A stretch of DNA of 64,000 nt from Lentilactobacillus buchneri. GTDB lineage: Bacteria; Bacillota; Bacilli; Lactobacillales; Lactobacillaceae. The stretch is taken from the NCBI RefSeq assembly GCF_018314255.1, contig NZ_CP073066.1, positions 310,001 through 374,000 on the forward strand, written 5' to 3'. The translations under genes and the position numbers were made by a program. Under the pieces are notes generated by a model. That model was not told where the DNA came from and ran no database searches. It was given only the letters and a program-made list of their open reading frames with translations. Positions 60,490 through 64,000 of the stretch are shown in pieces; position 1 is the stretch's first letter, and each line of letters opens with the position of its first letter.

Positions 60490-61773
60490 TCAATTGACTC
60501 TTTCTTCAACTTCTAATTTAACGTCGGCACCCACACCCCGCAGCTTATCAACGATGTTTCCATAGCCGCGGAGGATGTTGTCGGCATGGCAGATTTCCGT
60601 GGTGCCATCCGCCATCAGCCCGGCAATCACTAACGACGCGCCGGCACGGATTTCACCTGCCTGAACTTTGGCACCCATTAGCTTGGGGGAGTTATCAACT
60701 ACAATGATGCCTTCATCGGTATCCTCTGATTTGACTTTACCGCCCAATTTATTCAGTTCTGTAATGTGCTTAATCCGTTTGGGATAAATGGTGTCAATGA
60801 TCACACTGCGCCCCTTTGCCTTAAATAATAGCGGCGTCAATGGCTGCTGAAGATCAGTGGCAAACCCAGGATAAGGCATCACCTTAATTCGGATTGGCTT
60901 CAAGTCATGTGATGGTCCGACATAAATGCTGTCCTCATAAACCGTTAAGTCGCAGCCCATCTCTTCTAATTTGGCGACAAAAGCTTCCAAATGTTCGGGG
61001 ATGATGTTGGTGATTAAAATCCCATCCCCCACAGCTGCAGCGAGTGACAAATAAGTGCCGGCTTCGATTCGATCAGGAATAATTGTATGAGTATTACGAG
61101 CCTGAAGGGTTGGCACGCCTTCAATTCGAATGACATCGGTCCCGGCACCACGAATATTGGCACCCATGTTGTTCAAGAATGTCGCAATGTCAATAATTTC
61201 AGGTTCCTTAGCCGCGTTGCCAATAACGGTGGTTCCAGGCGCCTTGACCGACGCCAAAATTGTATTGATAGTCGCACCCACAGAAACGATGTCTAAGAAA
61301 ATCTGGGCACCATGCAGGCCATCCGGGCCGGTCTTAATGGTCACTGTCCCATCGTGTTCACTGACTTCAGCTCCTAAAGCCTTAAATGCCTTGATATGCT
61401 GGTCAATTGGCCGCGGCCCGATATTATCGCCACCGGGAAAACTAACGGTAGCACGCTGAAAACGACCTAACAGAGCGCCCATAAAGTAGTAGGAGGCCCG
61501 CAAGCTTTTAATCGCCTTGCTTGGCAGTGGTGCCTCGACAATATTGGTCGGATCAATTGTTAGGACATCGCCTTTGAACTCAGACGAAACGTTCATCGAT
61601 TTTAAAATTAACATTAAGTTGTGAACATCTAAAATGTCTGGGACCGAGTCGAACCTAACGGGGGTATCCGCTAATATGGCAGCAGGGATAAGCGCAACCG
61701 TGCTGTTTTTAGCACCGCCGATCGATATCTCTCCGGACAGCCGTTTCCCTCCATTTATGATTAGTTTACTCAT
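60490..61773 (-). CDS. murA: UDP-GlcNAc 1-carboxyvinyltransferase with Asp in place of the active-site Cys
   Basis: 427 residues; first committed step of peptidoglycan synthesis. Lys-Asn near residue 22 ([16 protein letters not shown]) and the [10 protein letters not shown] segment are conserved. The catalytic loop reads PGGDNIG, with Asp116 where most MurA have Cys; codon GAT is at 61426-61428. Position next to rpmE2 matches the MurZ/MurA2 copy of Firmicutes. ATG at 61773 has GAGG 8 bases upstream. MurA with Asp here is known to be active and insensitive to fosfomycin in other bacteria. Confidence 0.96.
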   Translation of the reverse strand: MSKLIINGGKRLSGEISIGGAKNSTVALIPAAILADTPVRFDSVPDILDVHNLMLILKSMNVSSEFKGDVLTIDPTNIVEAPLPSKAIKSLRASYYFMGALLGRFQRATVSFPGGDNIGPRPIDQHIKAFKALGAEVSEHDGTVTIKTGPDGLHGAQIFLDIVSVGATINTILASVKAPGTTVIGNAAKEPEIIDIATFLNNMGANIRGAGTDVIRIEGVPTLQARNTHTIIPDRIEAGTYLSLAAAVGDGILITNIIPEHLEAFVAKLEEMGCDLTVYEDSIYVGPSHDLKPIRIKVMPYPGFATDLQQPLTPLLFKAKGRSVIIDTIYPKRIKHITELNKLGGKVKSEDTDEGIIVVDNSPKLMGAKVQAGEIRAGASLVIAGLMADGTTEICHADNILRGYGNIVDKLRGVGADVKLEVEERVN

Positions 61774-62143
61774 CAAAAATTCCTCACTTTTTGTATTCGC
61801 ACATTTTTCATGTCAAGAAATATATTATCCAATATCCACACAAAAAACAATACCTATACTTGAATTATACAATCTGTAACAATTAAAACAATTGTTCCGT
61901 ACAAACGTTTTCATTTAATGAGTGCTAGTCGGGCTAATTTGACGCCGTTTTCAGCGAATTATTACAAGACAAAATGAGCACCTGTTTGCAGTAATCGATA
62001 ACCAGCGAACCCGAAAGCGCTTTTAAAATCCAACAATTCAGTCGGTTTGTTTCATCACTCAACAAATGGTCAGATCTACTTCTTTAACTATCCCTGAAAG
62101 TCCTTAGACTATTCAGGCATACAGAAAAAAGGAGCGGTTAGAA
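61774..62143. other. Divergent intergenic region, no gene
   Basis: 370 bases between murA and the MMPL gene. The minus strand shows a likely murA promoter, TTGTTT (61886-61891), 16 bases, TATAAT (61864-61869). A TTGACG at about 61940 may belong to the plus-strand gene, but its -10 is poor. Confidence 0.6.
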
Positions 62144-64000
62144 ATGAAACGACTATTTACGACAATTGGCGAAAATATTCATCGGCACCACAAACTTTGG
62201 ATCACGGTCATCTTGATCATGACCATCGGTTTTGCATTTGGATTGCCAAAGATTCAAATGAAAATGGGCAACGACGTCTTCGTTAGTTCCAGTTCAAAAA
62301 CCTATCAGGATTCCCAAACCTATCAGAAAAAGTTTGGTGGTGACTCCCTTTATCTGTTGCTCGACGGTAACCAGTCGACATTGTTATCCCACAAGACAAT
62401 GCAGCAGGTGGCCAAATTTGACAGTAAAGTCAGCCAAGTTGATAACGTCAGAAATACGACCGACATCGTCAGTAGTTTAAATGATCAGCTATCCCATGCC
62501 GGAACTGGAAACTCCAGTGCCCAGTTCAACTTCAATAGCAAAAAGCTTCAACAAGATCTGATGGCTGAACTGAGTTCCAAACAAAAACAAAACATTCAGT
62601 CGAAAATGCAACACTCGTTAACAAGTACGCAACAAAATCAGGTTCAAACATATTTGCTGAAACAACTCACGCCCGCCCAAAAGAAGCTGATGGCAGCAGC
62701 TGGTGCCCAGGCGCAGGGTTCCAAGCAACAGCAGCAAGCAATGCTTCAAAAGCAATTGACCACCAAACAGCAAGCTGCAGTCCAGTCCTACACCATGTCG
62801 CTGCTTAACCATCAGCAGCAATCACAATTGGCTGACACGGTCATCCCGATGCTGCCGAAAGTTCAAGACATGTCAACCAAACTGCTGCGGGATATTTTTC
62901 TCAGCGATAACGGTCATGTTCCAAGTGCGATGAAGCAATTATTACCTAAGGACGGCAAGCATCTATTAATCATTATCAACACCAATAAGAAATCGTCGGA
63001 TATGAACACCGCGGTTCAGATTAATCACGACGCTAATCAGGCAATTAAGCAAACCAACTTTTCCTCAAGCATTAAGACCCGATTGGGCGGCCAACCTGCA
63101 GTTCTTGGTCAGGTCCGCAGTAAAGTCATTACCAGTATGGCAACCATGTTGGCATTCGCAGTAGTCTTAATGGTGATCATCCTCCTATTGATATTCCCGG
63201 TACGAAAGCGTTTGTTGCCACTCATATTTGTCCTGGCCTGCCTCGTATGGACATTTGGTTTGATGGGTTGGCTTCACATTCCGTTGACCTTGGCAACCAT
63301 GGCAACGTTGCCGATTATCATTGGTTTGGGGACTGACTTTGGTGTTCAATTTCAAAACCGATATGAAGAAGAAGTCAGGAAACGACAAAATTCCCAGGAG
63401 GCCATTTCAGTTGCCATTTCGAGCATGGGACCGGCAGTTGGCGTGTCTTTAATCGTCATGGTCTTCAGCTTTTTGACGATGTATCTCTCAAAGGCGCCAT
63501 TGATGCAGCAATTTGGCCTCACGTTGGCCATTGGTGTTGCCTGCAGCTACGTCGTTGAGTTTGGACTGATGTTTTCAAGCCTCTCACTCTTGGATAAACA
63601 CGCTTCAACAGCTAAGTTGGCACCCAAGAAGCTATCTCAGCCGTCGCGTTTATCACTGTTCCTAAGTCACTATGCTGAATGGGTAACCCATCATGCAGGT
63701 ATTCTGCTGACAATTGGCGTGGTGTTGGCTGGACTAGGTTTTTCATTTGAAAAATCCATCAATATTGAAACTGACTTCACCAAAATGATTCCCCAAAATA
63801 TGACGGCCCTGAAGAATACCAAATATCTTCAGAGCAAAATTGGGTCGACAACCTACCTTACCTATTTGGTAGAGGGCAATGGTCGAGATATCAGGGATCA
63901 GGACAATTTGAAGACAATCGATCAAGTTGGTCAAAAAGTGGACCATAAGTACCATGACGTCACCGATGTCACCAGCTTATCGACCGCCTATCAACAGACG
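62144..64000 (+). CDS. MMPL/RND-family membrane transporter (3' end outside window)
   Basis: 619 residues are visible and the frame is still open at the window edge. AAAAGGAGCGG precedes ATG. A basic start (KRLFTTIGENIHRHHKL) leads into membrane span 1 (residues about 18-37). A large external domain follows with a Gln-rich coiled part (KQQQQAMLQKQLTTKQQA). Then come the SSD/MMPL cluster of spans (about 340-480) with the typical GLGTDFGVQFQNRYEEE, and a second external domain starts. Family members export lipids or drugs; the substrate is unknown. Confidence 0.88.
   Translation, partial: MKRLFTTIGENIHRHHKLWITVILIMTIGFAFGLPKIQMKMGNDVFVSSSSKTYQDSQTYQKKFGGDSLYLLLDGNQSTLLSHKTMQQVAKFDSKVSQVDNVRNTTDIVSSLNDQLSHAGTGNSSAQFNFNSKKLQQDLMAELSSKQKQNIQSKMQHSLTSTQQNQVQTYLLKQLTPAQKKLMAAAGAQAQGSKQQQQAMLQKQLTTKQQAAVQSYTMSLLNHQQQSQLADTVIPMLPKVQDMSTKLLRDIFLSDNGHVPSAMKQLLPKDGKHLLIIINTNKKSSDMNTAVQINHDANQAIKQTNFSSSIKTRLGGQPAVLGQVRSKVITSMATMLAFAVVLMVIILLLIFPVRKRLLPLIFVLACLVWTFGLMGWLHIPLTLATMATLPIIIGLGTDFGVQFQNRYEEEVRKRQNSQEAISVAISSMGPAVGVSLIVMVFSFLTMYLSKAPLMQQFGLTLAIGVACSYVVEFGLMFSSLSLLDKHASTAKLAPKKLSQPSRLSLFLSHYAEWVTHHAGILLTIGVVLAGLGFSFEKSINIETDFTKMIPQNMTALKNTKYLQSKIGSTTYLTYLVEGNGRDIRDQDNLKTIDQVGQKVDHKYHDVTDVTSLSTAYQQT

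Overview
The window comes from a low-GC Gram-positive lactic acid bacterium. The 16S gene, the S-layer-type protein and the gene order around mfd, ftsH and lysS point to the Lentilactobacillus buchneri group. The genus is inferred from remembered 16S and S-layer features, not from a search.

Bases 1 to about 28,090 are a temperate siphophage-type prophage whose left end lies outside the window. Read along its minus-strand lytic transcript, from high to low coordinates, it runs: cro; a set of very small early genes; recombination and replication genes (DUF1351, Sak4-like ATPase, a free-standing HNH-AP2 endonuclease, helicase, DUF669 ssDNA-binding protein, primase-helicase, VRR-NUC); an unknown 298-residue gene; HNH endonuclease; a non-coding cos-like gap; small and large terminase; portal; ClpP-like protease; HK97-type capsid; connectors; tail-tube protein. 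The plus strand carries the CI/LexA-type repressor, an exported Ig-like/coiled-coil protein and a tyrosine integrase. Four inverted-repeat operators lie between cro and cI. A mirror-image array of eight 9-bp iterons lies beside the replication genes and looks like the phage origin. The primase gene is broken by one in-frame TAA. Four plus-strand genes, one of them frameshifted, sit inside the minus-strand early operon.

Between the repressor and the integrase lies an S-layer-like gene (527 aa). An ISL3-family element with an exact 8-bp target duplication has landed between its stop codon and its original terminator. The S-layer-like gene therefore appears to be prophage cargo, a possible lysogenic conversion gene for the cell surface.

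Bases 28,094-33,207 hold a minus-strand rRNA operon (16S-23S-5S-tRNA-Asn-tRNA-Thr) driven by two tandem promoters. Beyond it, 33,655-48,652 is the conserved Firmicute block lysS, dusB, hslO, ftsH, hpt, tilS, yabR, divIC, rqcP, a MurJ/SpoVB-type flippase, mfd and pth, all on the minus strand.

From 48,877 come L-lactate dehydrogenase and a CBS-ACT protein (plus strand). The group mazF, mazE, alr, acpS, cshA, murF follows on the minus strand. Next are a conserved unknown gene, a low-molecular-weight phosphatase, a class A sortase, an MFS transporter, rpmE2 and murA. The window ends inside an MMPL/RND-type membrane protein gene. The MurA has Asp where the usual fosfomycin-target Cys lies.
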